Positions 35,261 to 45,100 of a stretch of 64,000 bases of DNA are shown here, piece after piece. The notes below the pieces were generated by a model. That model was not told the DNA's origin and made no database searches. It was given only the letters and a program-made list of their open reading frames with translations. Both the position numbers and the translations under genes were made by a program. How positions within the stretch are numbered: position 1 is the first letter of the stretch; each line of letters starts with the position of its first letter. The stretch covers positions 1,745,297 through 1,809,296 of the forward strand of contig LNAC01000032.1 in NCBI GenBank assembly GCA_002007465.1. The letters are read 5' to 3'. The DNA is from Ailurus styani. Lineage: Eukaryota; Chordata; Mammalia; Carnivora; Ailuridae.

Positions 35261-36519
35261 CATCAGAGAGTGACAGAGACTGGGCTTCTAATTTATACGG
35301 AAAGCTTGAGAATCATAGACAAACCCTGAGATTCAGGCTCTCCTAGTCTCATTTGACAGTTGATTGTTTTTATTCCTTCTCCACATCTCCTGAGCCTCAA
35401 AGAGATATCTATCCTTGTCTCTGTGTTGTGCTCAGTTGCCCTTCACAATACTGCATCGCTTTATAAAACACTACAAATGAAGGAAAGAATCAAACTGACC
35501 TGAAAACCAGAGTTTCTTGAGTAGCCTGCACAAAATTATGTTGGGACAGTATATTAGGAAGCATGCTGAAATGAACTATTGTAAATGAAACCCAAGGTGT
35601 GAAGACGGCTAATACCTCTGAATACATTCAGATTCTATGGAGGAGGGTCAGAGTGTTGTAGGAGAGCTTACACCATGAGCTGTAAAATCACAGGGGCTAC
35701 TGTGGGCATTTAGAGAGCAAGTTGATACTTTCTTTCAACAAAAGGAATGTTTAGGATTCCAACTCTTTCACCATGGAGTTCATTTTATTTGACCTCTTAA
35801 AAATAATTTAAAAAAAAACAACAAAGTTAAACAAAAAAGTTTTAGCAGTCACTTGAAACATTTGGATATAAGGGATGAGGCTAGAGAGAAGGCAACCCTT
35901 GGTTTTGATTGGCAGGAGCAGTAATTTGACTGTATTTAATTTGTATTGTGTTAGAAAAGAAAGCCAGAGTGAGCTTCCCTGATTCCTGCTGTTTTATAAG
36001 CCCTTGACTCCACTGAGCTACATCAGTCTTACTTTTGAGAGTCCTTTTTAAATGTTTGGTTTTTCTAAATTTTCTTCTAGAGCTAGACCCCCACTAATTG
36101 CTTCCTTATGGCAGCTGCTTATGATTTAAGACTGATCGTGGGCACCTATGGTCCCTTGTTCAGGGCTTCAACTGACATCACAAAAGAACTTAAAGTTACG
36201 ATCTCACCACAGAAAATGCCCAGAAAAGAATAGCTGTAAAAATTAGTTTTGCAATAAGTGGGGCTGCTTTTGATATTTGAAATTTCTGTTTATACTTACC
36301 CTCTCTTCTGCTGGGTCTCTTTTAATCTTCAATGCAAAATGAAAGGTGTAAAGTCTGAAGCTATAAATCTGTTTATAGCTATAATTCCCTTCCCTGGCTT
36401 AGCAGAGTTTGACACTATAATAAAAACGGTTCTTCTGCAGCAACATTGAATCTGGTTCTTGTATAGTTCTTTATATGTTGCTGCTTTGAGCACCGAGAGT
36501 TTTACTGCATTCTTTTCAT
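35261..36519. other. Intronic stretch with nothing recognised
   Basis: No exon or clear repeat seen. Confidence 0.35.
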
Positions 36520-36605
36520 TCTGGGTGTTTCAATTCAGCAAAAATTAATTGAGCACCTACTATATACTAAGGACAACTAGGTAGTTCTAGGGTCTAGAGT
36601 ATAGT
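36520..36605 (-). repeat. L2 3'-end fragment, antisense
   Basis: 'aattcagcaaaaattaattg' and 'agcacctactatatactaag' are the reverse of the L2 3' terminus. Confidence 0.6.
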
Positions 36606-36894
36606 CTTGGTTAGTCATTAAAGTAATGTGGTTAAAAATACAATGAACTGCTTTTGTCTTGCTTTGGTTTTCTTTTAGTAATAGTTCCTAAATATCGAGG
36701 TAATCTATATTAAACCTTTGTATTCTCTAAACATTTTCAACCATATGCCTAACACATGTCTTACCACATGGCCTCTTGATTTTAGGAAATCAGTATGTTT
36801 AACTTTTTTTATCCTCAGTTCAAGGATCTGAGGAAAAATTTTTATTTTATGTTTACCATAATTAAAATATTAAAAACATTAACTGTGTACTTAA

Positions 36895-37115
36895 TAATCA
36901 CTATCATTTGTCAGTCAGGTGTTCCACAAATTGTTTCATGGACAGCGTTTTATATTAGCCAAATAATAAGCATTGTTTTTCCCATTTTACAGATGAAGAA
37001 ACTGAGGCTTAAAGAGTTTAACCTGCCAAAATTCACACAAGTGATCACAACCAGGATTTCAGTCTGAATCTGTTTGACTCCAAAGCTTGAGCTCTTAATC
37101 ACCAAGACACTTTAT
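36895..37115 (-). repeat. MIR SINE remnant, antisense
   Basis: 'cccattttacagatgaagaa', then 'actgaggcttaaagagttta', then 'ccaggatttcagtctgaatc' and 'gagctcttaatcaccaagac' form a full-length reverse MIR. Confidence 0.82.
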
Positions 37116-37167
37116 GGAGTTTATTTTGAAATAACTTCTTCAAATTATACTTTCATTTTTTAAAAAT

Positions 37168-37361
37168 GTTTAAAAGGATTTTATTTCTTTATTTGAGAAA
37201 GAGTGAGAGGGAGAGAGAGCGCATGATCAGGGGGAGGGGCAGAGGGAGAATCAGACTCCCCACTGAGCAGGGAACTGGACACAAGGCTCAATCCCAGGAC
37301 CCTGGGATCATGACCTGAGCCGAGGGCAGACACTTAACTAACTGAGCCACCCAGGCACCCC
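37168..37361 (-). mobile_element. SINEC copy
   Basis: Reverse-strand SINE (aaaggattttatttctttat ... actgagccacccaggcaccc). No clean duplication found. Confidence 0.92.
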
Positions 37362-37417
37362 GTTACATTTGCTTTTTATCTTTATTTTATCTGGAGCATT
37401 TAAAAAGAAATTATATA

Positions 37418-37420
<3 letters not shown>

Positions 37421-37463
<43 letters not shown>

Positions 37464-37473
37464 CACACACACA
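37421..37473. repeat. (AC)n microsatellite
   Basis: About 26 AC units with one CG interruption. Confidence 0.95.
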
Positions 37474-38749
37474 TCTATACTTACCTGTAGGACCACTTAC
37501 ATTTCCGTGTCAGGTTTTCCATAAAAAGTTTAAAATTTACACGTTACCTGTTGAAATTATTTGCAAAGTTAAAAGTCTATGAAACAAAAAAAGGTGATTT
37601 TAGGAAGAAATGTCCCTAAAAATATGTATTACACTAGTAAAGCAGAAAACTATAGAGTTCAGGGTTTTAGGTATATACTTGGAAGAACACATGTTCACAT
37701 TTTAGTTAGAAGTGAGCCTAAGCTAAATGCATAAAACACTTCATTCAGAAGTATGGTAGATTTATCAATAGCTAGGGTCCTTATTTTTCAAGTAAGCACA
37801 GGATTTTTCCATTGTTAATACTATTTGCAGTATGGTTTTTTGAGTTTCAGATACCTGCCAAAAACTACCAAATTCAATTTATTTATGACTATATGGCTTA
37901 AGAGCATCTAGCTCATTGGCACAATGGGCCAGTTCATGATGCAGTCAAAGAGTAGGAAGAAATCTTACCATCTGTAGATTTGAGGCTTTTATCCTACTTG
38001 AATAAAGGAAGATGAATAGTTCCTGTTTCCTTCCTCTATAGAATATGTGAATATTGATAAAATCATGTTTGCCAGAATGCCTGAGAACAGCCCATGCTAT
38101 AGACATTGTCTTCCTTATCCTTAAAAAGCTAGGGAAATTACAGCTTTTAAATATAGTAAGCCCACATTCGGCTTGCAGTCTAAAAAGCAGAGGAAGAAAT
38201 GTAGTAAAGGTGTACTTTATTGATAAGTTAACACAGAAGAAGGATAGCTGCACAGTGTAGCCACCATATGTCATCTGTGCTCCTTTTACTCAACAGTGAC
38301 AACAGAGAATTTTTTCCCCTTCTCTACTTCTAATCGGGCCAGCCAAGGCTGCCAGCAATCAGTTTGGATTTGAATACCCCTAAAACCAGATTTAAAATTC
38401 TATATGGTTCACTGGGCTCTGGAGCTCCTGTGTTCATCAGAGTTGAAGCAGTGCAGGTCAACCATTTTCTGCTAACACACTGCATTGGGAACTTCCAAAT
38501 GAATCAGCATGTTGGTGATCTGTCAATGGCTCTCATGTCCATTCCATGAACTGGTCTTGTTGGTTCTATCTCAGAAATGTCTTCTGAATCTAGAACTTTT
38601 CCTTTGCTCCCACGATCATCTAACTCCTGGACCAAGGCAACAATTTTTCTAAGAAGGAAAGCATTCCATGCTCTCAGAGTCCCACAGAACACACTTGGTC
38701 TTTCCACTCCCTTGTTAAATTGATGACAGAATTTGGCCCAGGGACTTGG
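37474..38749. other. Intronic stretch with nothing recognised
   Basis: Frames at 37945-38274 (-) and 38054-38260 (+) overlap each other and have no known similarity. Confidence 0.35.
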
Positions 38750-39115
38750 GTATTATTAGCCAACCTTCCCAAATCTCTTTCCTAAATCTTACTATTCCAC
38801 ATTTCCACTCCCCACACCACAGGTGTTCTTACTCCCCTGAACTTGTCTTTCTCTGATAGCATAATGTTCCTTCACACTTACGTATGTTCTCCCCTTCTGC
38901 CTGAACTTCTTCACTAGTTCCCAGTCTGCTTTATGTCTGGCCAACTTTCAAGAGCCAGTTCCAGTATCATCTTCAGAACTCCAGTTCTCCCACTTTCTTT
39001 TCTCTCTGCAGAGAGAGCATTCATTCCACTGATTCCAATTATATTTATATATCTTTCCTCCAGACTCAGAGCCCATTGACTGGCTGGTAGTTGGCCATAA
39101 ATGCTTAGAAAATGA
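38750..39115 (+). repeat. Probable L2 3' region, sense
   Basis: 'cttctgcctgaacttcttca', then 'ggccaactttcaagagccag' and 'ttccagtatcatcttcagaa' resemble the L2 consensus 'cctggaacgctcttcc...ctccttcag' part. Confidence 0.5.
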
Positions 39116-40259
39116 AACATGCTGGTCTTTGTAACTCTATGGTAATGAAAAGATTAATCAGGAAAAGGGTTGTTATAGTCCAAAAATGAAAATGATCTAC
39201 ACTTTTCTGAGATAAAAATTATAACTCCATTCTTATTCTAGCAGCTCTGGCTGCCAAAAATGTCCATGGTTTGCTTTTTTCCATTTTTTTTAACTTCTAG
39301 CAGAATTTAGTTTTGTTTTCATGATTGCCATCTTTAAAAAAATCATTCCCCCTTTAGCTTTTGCCATTCAAAGTAGGTAAAATTTACAGTTCTAGTGAAT
39401 GAAAGATCTTAACTGGGATATCCAGACTCCATGAATATATGTCTTTTTCAGCTATATTTCAATTAGTTTTATGCAGATTGAAATCCAACATTTTACTGAA
39501 TCTCAATTATTGTGCCTCTCATTCATAATGCTTTTAGTTTGGCTTTATAACTTAATCAAAATAGGTAGTAGAGCATGGAAAAAGATCTAAAATCTTCGTT
39601 ACTTGGATAGAAATGGATTTGAGGAGGCTGAAGTTGGTATAGGCCAATATCCACATTAAAGGGTTGGTACAAACAGAAGGATTGTTGCCATAAATTCTCA
39701 ATTTGAAGTCATTTGAATAGGGGCTAATTTGAAGTTTACCACTGATATTTGTATGTACTTTGGTAGTAAATTAATAATACACTAACAAGACTCTAAAGAA
39801 ATGTTCCAACTACTGAGTAAGAATCTTAATAATAAAAGCTTTGGTAGCACTTTTAAAATTTGTGTAACTAGGGCTAATAAGATAAAAACTAATTAGAAAT
39901 AATCATTTCAAATATTCATATTTATTTATTTAAGCAGACATAATAAAAGATCTGACTCCAATCTACTGGACCAGACTAGAAGGAAAGGAATCCCAGAAGA
40001 AGCCCTACATAAAGAGTCATAAACAACGACTCACTATTCCCTTACTTATGACCACTAATTTTACCATATTTACTTACCATTGACCTCAACCTTGTTTTAG
40101 CAACAAAGTTTTATTTTCAAATAGTTACCAGTGAGTCACTGATACTGATACCTGAACAACAAATATGTCCACTAACTATTAAACTGTTAGTTTGGTGCAG
40201 TTGGAAGCAACAAAATGCCATGGTAAAATATACTGTAATGCAAATATTCATTAATTTTA
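39116..40259. other. Intronic stretch with nothing recognised
   Basis: AT-rich; no exon or repeat identified. Confidence 0.35.
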
Positions 40260-40473
40260 TTTTATTTTATTTTTTTTAAAGATTTTATTTATTTATTTGA
40301 CAGAGAGAGAGAGAAATTACAAGTAGGCAGAGAGGCAGGCAGAGAGACAGGGAGAGGAGGAATCAGGCTCCTTGCTGAGCAGAGAGCCCGATGCCGGCCT
40401 CGATCCCAGGACGCTGAGATCATGACCTGAGCTGAAAGCAGAGGCTTTAACCCACTGAGCCACCCAGGCGCCC
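40260..40473 (-). mobile_element. SINEC copy, young
   Basis: Reverse-strand full-length SINE with perfect 17-bp duplications aatattcattaatttta (40243-40259 and 40474-40490). Its 'gcagaggctttaacccactg' end matches the young subtype at 2529 and 15883. Confidence 0.96.
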
Positions 40474-40490
40474 AATATTCATTAATTTTA

Positions 40491-42029
40491 ATTATTGCCT
40501 ATCCTTTAGTTAATATTAGTCTAAAGACAAAATAAATAGTGACCCATCTTTAATTTTTAAAGTTAATAATCAAAGAAACTTTCTTTCATTTGTAATATTT
40601 TGACCTAGAAGAAAACCATGGCTCCCAAATTTTGAAATACTATCTGTGTTTACTAAGATCATCCACTTTTTTCTTCAAATTCAATTCACATTTGCAGTGA
40701 AGAGGATTCAATTCAGAAAGAAGAGTGGGATTTCAGTCAGAGCAGAAGAAAACACCTGCCATTAATCCCAAGAGCACAAGTGGGGTCTGGAGTGTCCAAA
40801 GCAGCCGCCACAGCTGTGAATGGAGGTTGACCTCTGCTTCAGTTCTGTCTTGAGCTGGCAGGTGCCAGGACGCCATTCTGTCTGCTCAGAAACACCCCCT
40901 TTTGAAGCAACAGTATTTTATTGCTCAATTGTGAATGCAAATTTTATGTGTTCATGAATTAAGGATCCTTGCTTATAGCAAGCTGTCTAAAGATTAGTTT
41001 TCATATGTGACTTTGGCATTAGTCATTGGACTTTGGGGAAAAAAGTCATCTCTGCTCCCCACTGTAAAATTATTTTAAAAAAGCTTTGACCTCGAACATG
41101 CCATATGACCTAATAAAGTACCTTTAGAGGACTGGTACGATGAGAGGCTTGGCCTCTGAAAACTCACCAGCAAAAACAAACTAAACTTTAAGAAGAAGAA
41201 GCTTTTGGGGGGAAAGGAGTGGGAGCAGGGGAGGACTTCCATCATAACTGTAAGTAACTTTATAGTAACTGGATTTTCGAGGGGAGTTTTTCTTAATGCT
41301 AGTAGTAGGAATTGTTTAACTGTGGCACTAGACTATTAAGCTTTTCAAAACAGACCATTCAGGTTTTCTAAATCAGGTTCTCCCACCATATCATCCATCA
41401 GTGCCTAGAACAGTGCCAAACTCTTTATAGGCATTTGTATGTAAATGTATATAAAAATCAAAATAGACTTAACTAATGTGCTATTTAAATCAAGACTAGG
41501 ATCTCCACTGTACTTCTTAAACTGGATGGTAGATATCCTCTCACTCTTTTTTGGGGTTTCCTTTGCCCCACCAAAAATAAAACCCTACTTGTAGTGCATT
41601 AGAGAACATTTTATGTGTGTTAAAAATGACCAAATAAATTCTTTAGACTTAATTTTACAGGGGTAGACACATAGTCTATACCAATTACTCACTACTTGAC
41701 TCTTTGAAAACATTAATAAAACGTTAAAATTTTACTGAAAACATAAAAAAAATTTTTCCTTGGCTTCCCTTTGTTATAATGGCAAAATTATTTTTGGGAT
41801 AAGAGAAAAAGGGTTAGTTGATTCCATTATCTTAGCTCCCTCTCTCTCTCTCTAACCCTCCAATTACTCTTTCTCTCATTTTGAACTTGAGATCTTGGGG
41901 TCACTACCCAGGATCCTGGGAAATGTAATTGGGAGGCATTTCAGAAGGCATCTGTTGAAGGCAGGCACATAGTCATCATTCTTTATGAGAATCTAGTTCT
42001 AGAGCTGTGTCCCAACACTTACCATCCTA
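40491..42029. other. Intronic stretch with nothing recognised
   Basis: No exon or repeat identified apart from a short CT run near 41830. Confidence 0.35.
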
Positions 42030-42235
42030 ACCTAGTTACACAGACTAGGTTGAAATCCTTGCTTACTTACTTGCAAGAGACCTAACCTTGATAATCTTTG
42101 AGTTTTATTTTTGGCATCTATAAAAGGAATATTGTAATACTCTCTTCACTGGATTGGGACAAGATTAAATACAGTAACAGGTGAAAGTTCTTTGTTGATG
42201 ATAAAATATATAAACTACAAGACATGATATTATTG
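42030..42235 (+). repeat. Degraded MIR remnant, sense
   Basis: 'tgcaagagacctaaccttga', then 'ttttggcatctataaaagga' and 'gtaacaggtgaaagttcttt' weakly follow MIR. Confidence 0.45.
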
Positions 42236-42675
42236 TTATTAAGTTCATGATAACCTCACAGCTGTTACCAGAAGTGTATCACAACTGAGAGTAGGAATTT
42301 AGTAAGTTCCTCTGTAGCAGATACTTAGTAAGAGATATTTTAGTAGAGTATTCCCACATTTCCACCCGAAATGACATTGCAAGGACTTAGGAAGGAGTAC
42401 TTTGCTAGAATCTTGGCTGTGTTTCCAGTCTAGACTTACACTTGTCTTCCAGCCCTGCTAAAGGTGAAGGTGAGAGATTGATTGAAGGTTAACTCTGAAA
42501 TGCTCCAATTCCTCAAGTAGGCTGAGTCCTGAAATATGATTTCATCTTTAAGAGCTGGGGGGAAAAATGTTCTGATGCCTCTAGAATTAGTATGTCCTGC
42601 TGGCATTTTTGTTCAAAGATAAAGAAAATCTCAATGTGGCTTAAGAATAGACAGCTGCCCAACAAAGTAGAAAAT

Positions 42676-42895
42676 CCTAAAAAAAAAAACCTACATCTAT
42701 ATGGTTATCTGATTTGTGACAAAGATAACACTGTACTACAATGGGGAAAAGATACATTTTCAATATATGGTGTTGGGTTAATTTGATACCCACATAGGAG
42801 GAAAAAATCATCTTGACTTTGATCTCACATCATGCACAAAACCAGTTCCCCATGAATTCAGATCTGAGTATGAAAAATAAAGTAATAAAGCCTTG
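42676..42895 (+). mobile_element. Old L1 ORF2 fragment, sense (left part)
   Basis: 'tctgatttgtgacaaagata', then 'caatggggaaaagatacatt' and 'tcaatatatggtgttgggtt' are diverged forms of the L1 ORF2 C-terminal region. The copy continues after the nested insertion at 43432. Confidence 0.75.
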
Positions 42896-43431
42896 GTTTT
42901 TTATTTTATGTTTTTTTGTTGTTTGTTTTCTTCTTTCAGTTTGAGCACCATGCCATCCCCCCAAATATAAGTTTAACATAGTGTTATATTTATTTTAGGT
43001 GTACAATATAGTGAGTCAGTAATTCTATACATTACTCAGTACTCATCATGATAAATGTACTCTTAATCCCCTTCACCTATTTCACCCATCCCCCCACCAA
43101 CTCCCCTCTGGTAATCACCAGTTTGTTCTCTATAGTTAAAAGTCTGCTTTTTTGTTTCTTTTTTTCTCTGTTTGTCTTGTTTCTTAGGTATCACATATGA
43201 ATAAAATCATATGGTGTTTGTCTTTCTCTGTCTGACATACTTTACTTAGCATCATACCCTCTAGTTTCATCTGTGTTATCACAAATGGCAAGATTTCATT
43301 TTTTTATGGTTGAGTGATAGTCTATATATATATATATGTGCATGCTATGTCTCTTTTTTATTTATCTTAATTTAAAAAAAATTTAATTCTATTATTATTA
43401 ACATACAGGGTTATAGTAGTTTTAATAGGTT
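42896..43431 (-). mobile_element. L1 3' end inserted antisense in an older L1
   Basis: 'tattttaggtgtacaatata', then 'ttcacccatccccccaccaa', then 'ctcccctctggtaatcacca', then 'taaaatcatatggtgtttgt' and 'caaatggcaagatttcattt' are the reverse complement of the carnivore L1 3' region. The edges are estimates. Confidence 0.7.
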
Positions 43432-44525
43432 TTTAGCTTTTAGAATAAACATAGAAGAACCTCTTTATGACCTTGGAGTAGCAAAGACTCCTTAAGTTGA
43501 ATACAAAAAGAGATAAAGAGAAAAAATGCTGAATGGGTTTTATTAAAATTAAAAACTTCTGTTCATCAAAACCCAGTTAAGAGAATATAAACACAGTACA
43601 CAGAGTAGGAGAATATATTTGCAAAAAACAGCTGATAAAAAACTCATATTCGGAATAATGTAAAGTACTCTCTTACCTTTCTCTTGATATATATAGATAT
43701 TATAATATGTAAAGAACTCTAGTAAGTCTAAAGTACAAGTCAATAGAAAATGGGCAAAATACTTTTGTGGGTGAAGATGCAAAATGGACAACACATGCAT
43801 TAAAAGGAGTTAAGCTAACTAATCCCTGGAGAAATACAAATTAGAATAGTGTGAAACTACTACATCTCCCACTAAAATGTCTAAAACAAAAAAAGATGGA
43901 AAATACTAGGTATTGGTGATGATATAGGGGCACTGAAATTCTTGTATACTGGTGATGGGAGTATAAATTGTTAGAACCACAGTGAAAAACTATTTGTCCG
44001 TACCTCCTAAAACAGAACGTATTAGGTATTTTCTATAACCTAATAATTCCACTCCTAGATTTACACCCAACAGAAATGCATAGTTTTTAATCAAAAGACC
44101 TAAACTAGGATATTTGTAGCAGCACTATTTTCAGTAGTCAAGATCTAGAAACTCCTGGAAACAAATGGCCACCAACCAAGTAGGATAAACAAATAAATTA
44201 TGGTGTATTCACATGATGGAATATTATAAAGCAGTAAGAACAAACGATGTACAGCTACATACAAAATTATGCATACATTTTACACATATTGAGCAAAGGA
44301 GGTCAGATGTATACTGGTATGATTCCATTTCTGTAAAGTACAAACAGACAAATTATTTTGTCAGAGGTCAGAAATAGTAGTCCCTGTTGGTTGAGAGTAA
44401 TGACAAGAAAATGTTACCACAGGCCCTTCTGTGTTTCCTTAGTTGGGTTCTACTTGCATAGGTACATTTAGCTTGTGAAAATTTATCCTGCATAATATAC
44501 TTATGACATGTGGACTTTGTGTGCT

Positions 44526-44530
<5 letters not shown>
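43432..44530 (+). mobile_element. Old L1 ORF2 3' part and 3' UTR, sense (right part)
   Basis: Continues the L1: 'aaaacttctgttcatcaaaa', then 'caatagaaaatgggcaaaat', then 'ggtgatgggagtataaattg', then 'attccactcctagatttaca', then 'gtgtattcacatgatggaat', ending near 'gtgcttttctgtgtgtgtg'. Numerous stops and indels show it is inactive. Confidence 0.82.

Positions 44531-44565
<35 letters not shown>
44531..44565. repeat. (GT)n microsatellite at an L1 end
   Basis: Seventeen GT units. Confidence 0.95.
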
Positions 44566-44566
<1 letters not shown>

Positions 44567-44715
44567 TATAGCAGTATATATACTATATACTATGGTCTAG
44601 TACCATATTTTACTGGTAGGTGTACCAGTATGGTATAGTACCATGCATACTGGTATATAGTATATACCATACTATAAATACCATTATACTACATATATAA
44701 TAGTATATGTATTAT
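44566..44715. repeat. AT-rich palindrome cluster
   Basis: Several exact short palindromes: tactggta/taccagta (44611-44618, 44623-44630), accagtatg/catactggt (44624-44632, 44646-44654) and ggtatata/tatatacc (44652-44668). The cluster lies about 190 bp before the 27-bp exon. Confidence 0.85.
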
Positions 44716-44882
44716 ACCACTTTCACATTCTAACCATCTTACAATTATACTTTAGAACCTAAAATTCCTGATAAACCTCATTGATAGGTATACCTCTTTG
44801 CCCTTTGCATGAATCTTGCAGCTAACTAGCTGATCTATACAAGCTACACTTTTTTCCATTTATTAAAGATTTTTTTTCTTTC

Positions 44883-44904
44883 TTTTTTTTTTTTTTTTTT
44901 TTAG
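44883..44904 (+). promoter_or_regulatory. Splice acceptor with a pure 20-T tract
   Basis: Twenty consecutive T residues followed by AG form the acceptor of the 27-bp exon at 44905. A further T-rich segment with two C interruptions precedes it (from about 44870). Such a tract binds U2AF2 well and can also bind TIA1 or PTB. Its length is likely to vary between individuals because mononucleotide runs of this size are unstable. Confidence 0.75.
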
Positions 44905-44931
44905 GGCCCTCCTGGTCCAAAAGGTGATAAG
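44905..44931 (+). CDS. COL25A1: Collagen XXV alpha-1, 27-bp exon coding GPPGPKGDK
   Basis: A 27-base exon of three Gly-X-Y triplets (GPPGPKGDK), phase 0 on both sides, followed by donor gtaagaaa. The acceptor is unusual: twenty T residues in a row (44883-44902) run straight into the AG. The KGDK charged triplets are typical of a non-fibrillar collagen domain. It continues directly from the GQPGPQ exon across a 24.1-kb intron, and the order matches collagen XXV from memory. Skipping this exon would remove three triplets and keep the reading frame, so alternative splicing would be tolerated by the frame. No stop or frameshift is present. Confidence 0.88.
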
Positions 44932-45073
44932 GTAAGAAAATGTGTAGCAGAAACAAATTAAATTAGTGGAAATCCATTGGTATGGTCTATGCTATGTTTT
45001 ATTTTGGTCTTTTTAATGAGCGTCACATACAGCCTTTATGCTAAAACTATCATCTCATCTTCCTATTCTACAG
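44932..45073 (+). other. COL25A1: 142-bp intron
   Basis: A very short intron, gtaagaaa to tattctacag, between the two 27-bp exons. The pyrimidine tract before the acceptor is ordinary, and a branch-like gctaaaac lies near 45039-45046. No repeat is present. The size is near the practical lower range for mammalian introns and contrasts with the 24-kb and more than 18.9-kb introns on either side. Confidence 0.88.
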
Positions 45074-45100
45074 GGAGAACAAGGTGATCAGGGACCTCGG
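45074..45100 (+). CDS. COL25A1: Collagen XXV alpha-1, 27-bp exon coding GEQGDQGPR
   Basis: A 27-base exon of three Gly-X-Y triplets (GEQGDQGPR), phase 0, with acceptor ttcctattctacag and donor gtaagtgg. It lies only 142 bases after the previous exon. In collagen XXV this sequence closes the first collagenous stretch before a short non-collagenous linker that starts MVFPK, as I remember it. No exon coding that linker was seen in the following 18.9 kb, so it probably lies beyond the window. The exact agreement of three consecutive exons in order, on one strand and in one phase is the main support for calling the gene COL25A1 rather than another membrane collagen such as COL13A1 or COL23A1. Confidence 0.88.

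Larger units (their letters stand above)
20763..44904 (+). other. COL25A1: 24.1-kb intron between the GQPGPQ and GPPGPKGDK exons
   Basis: Bounded by donor gtaagtga at 20763 and an AG at 44903-44904. It contains eight SINEC copies, several MIR and L2 remnants, an L1 nested in an older L1, and microsatellites. The final 400 bases are a GT repeat, AT palindromes and a poly-T tract. Confidence 0.82.

Noticed and set aside
44860..44902. Poly-T before the exon as the tail of an antisense SINE
   Set aside because: The expected SINE body and target duplication are missing, so it is simply a long pyrimidine tract.
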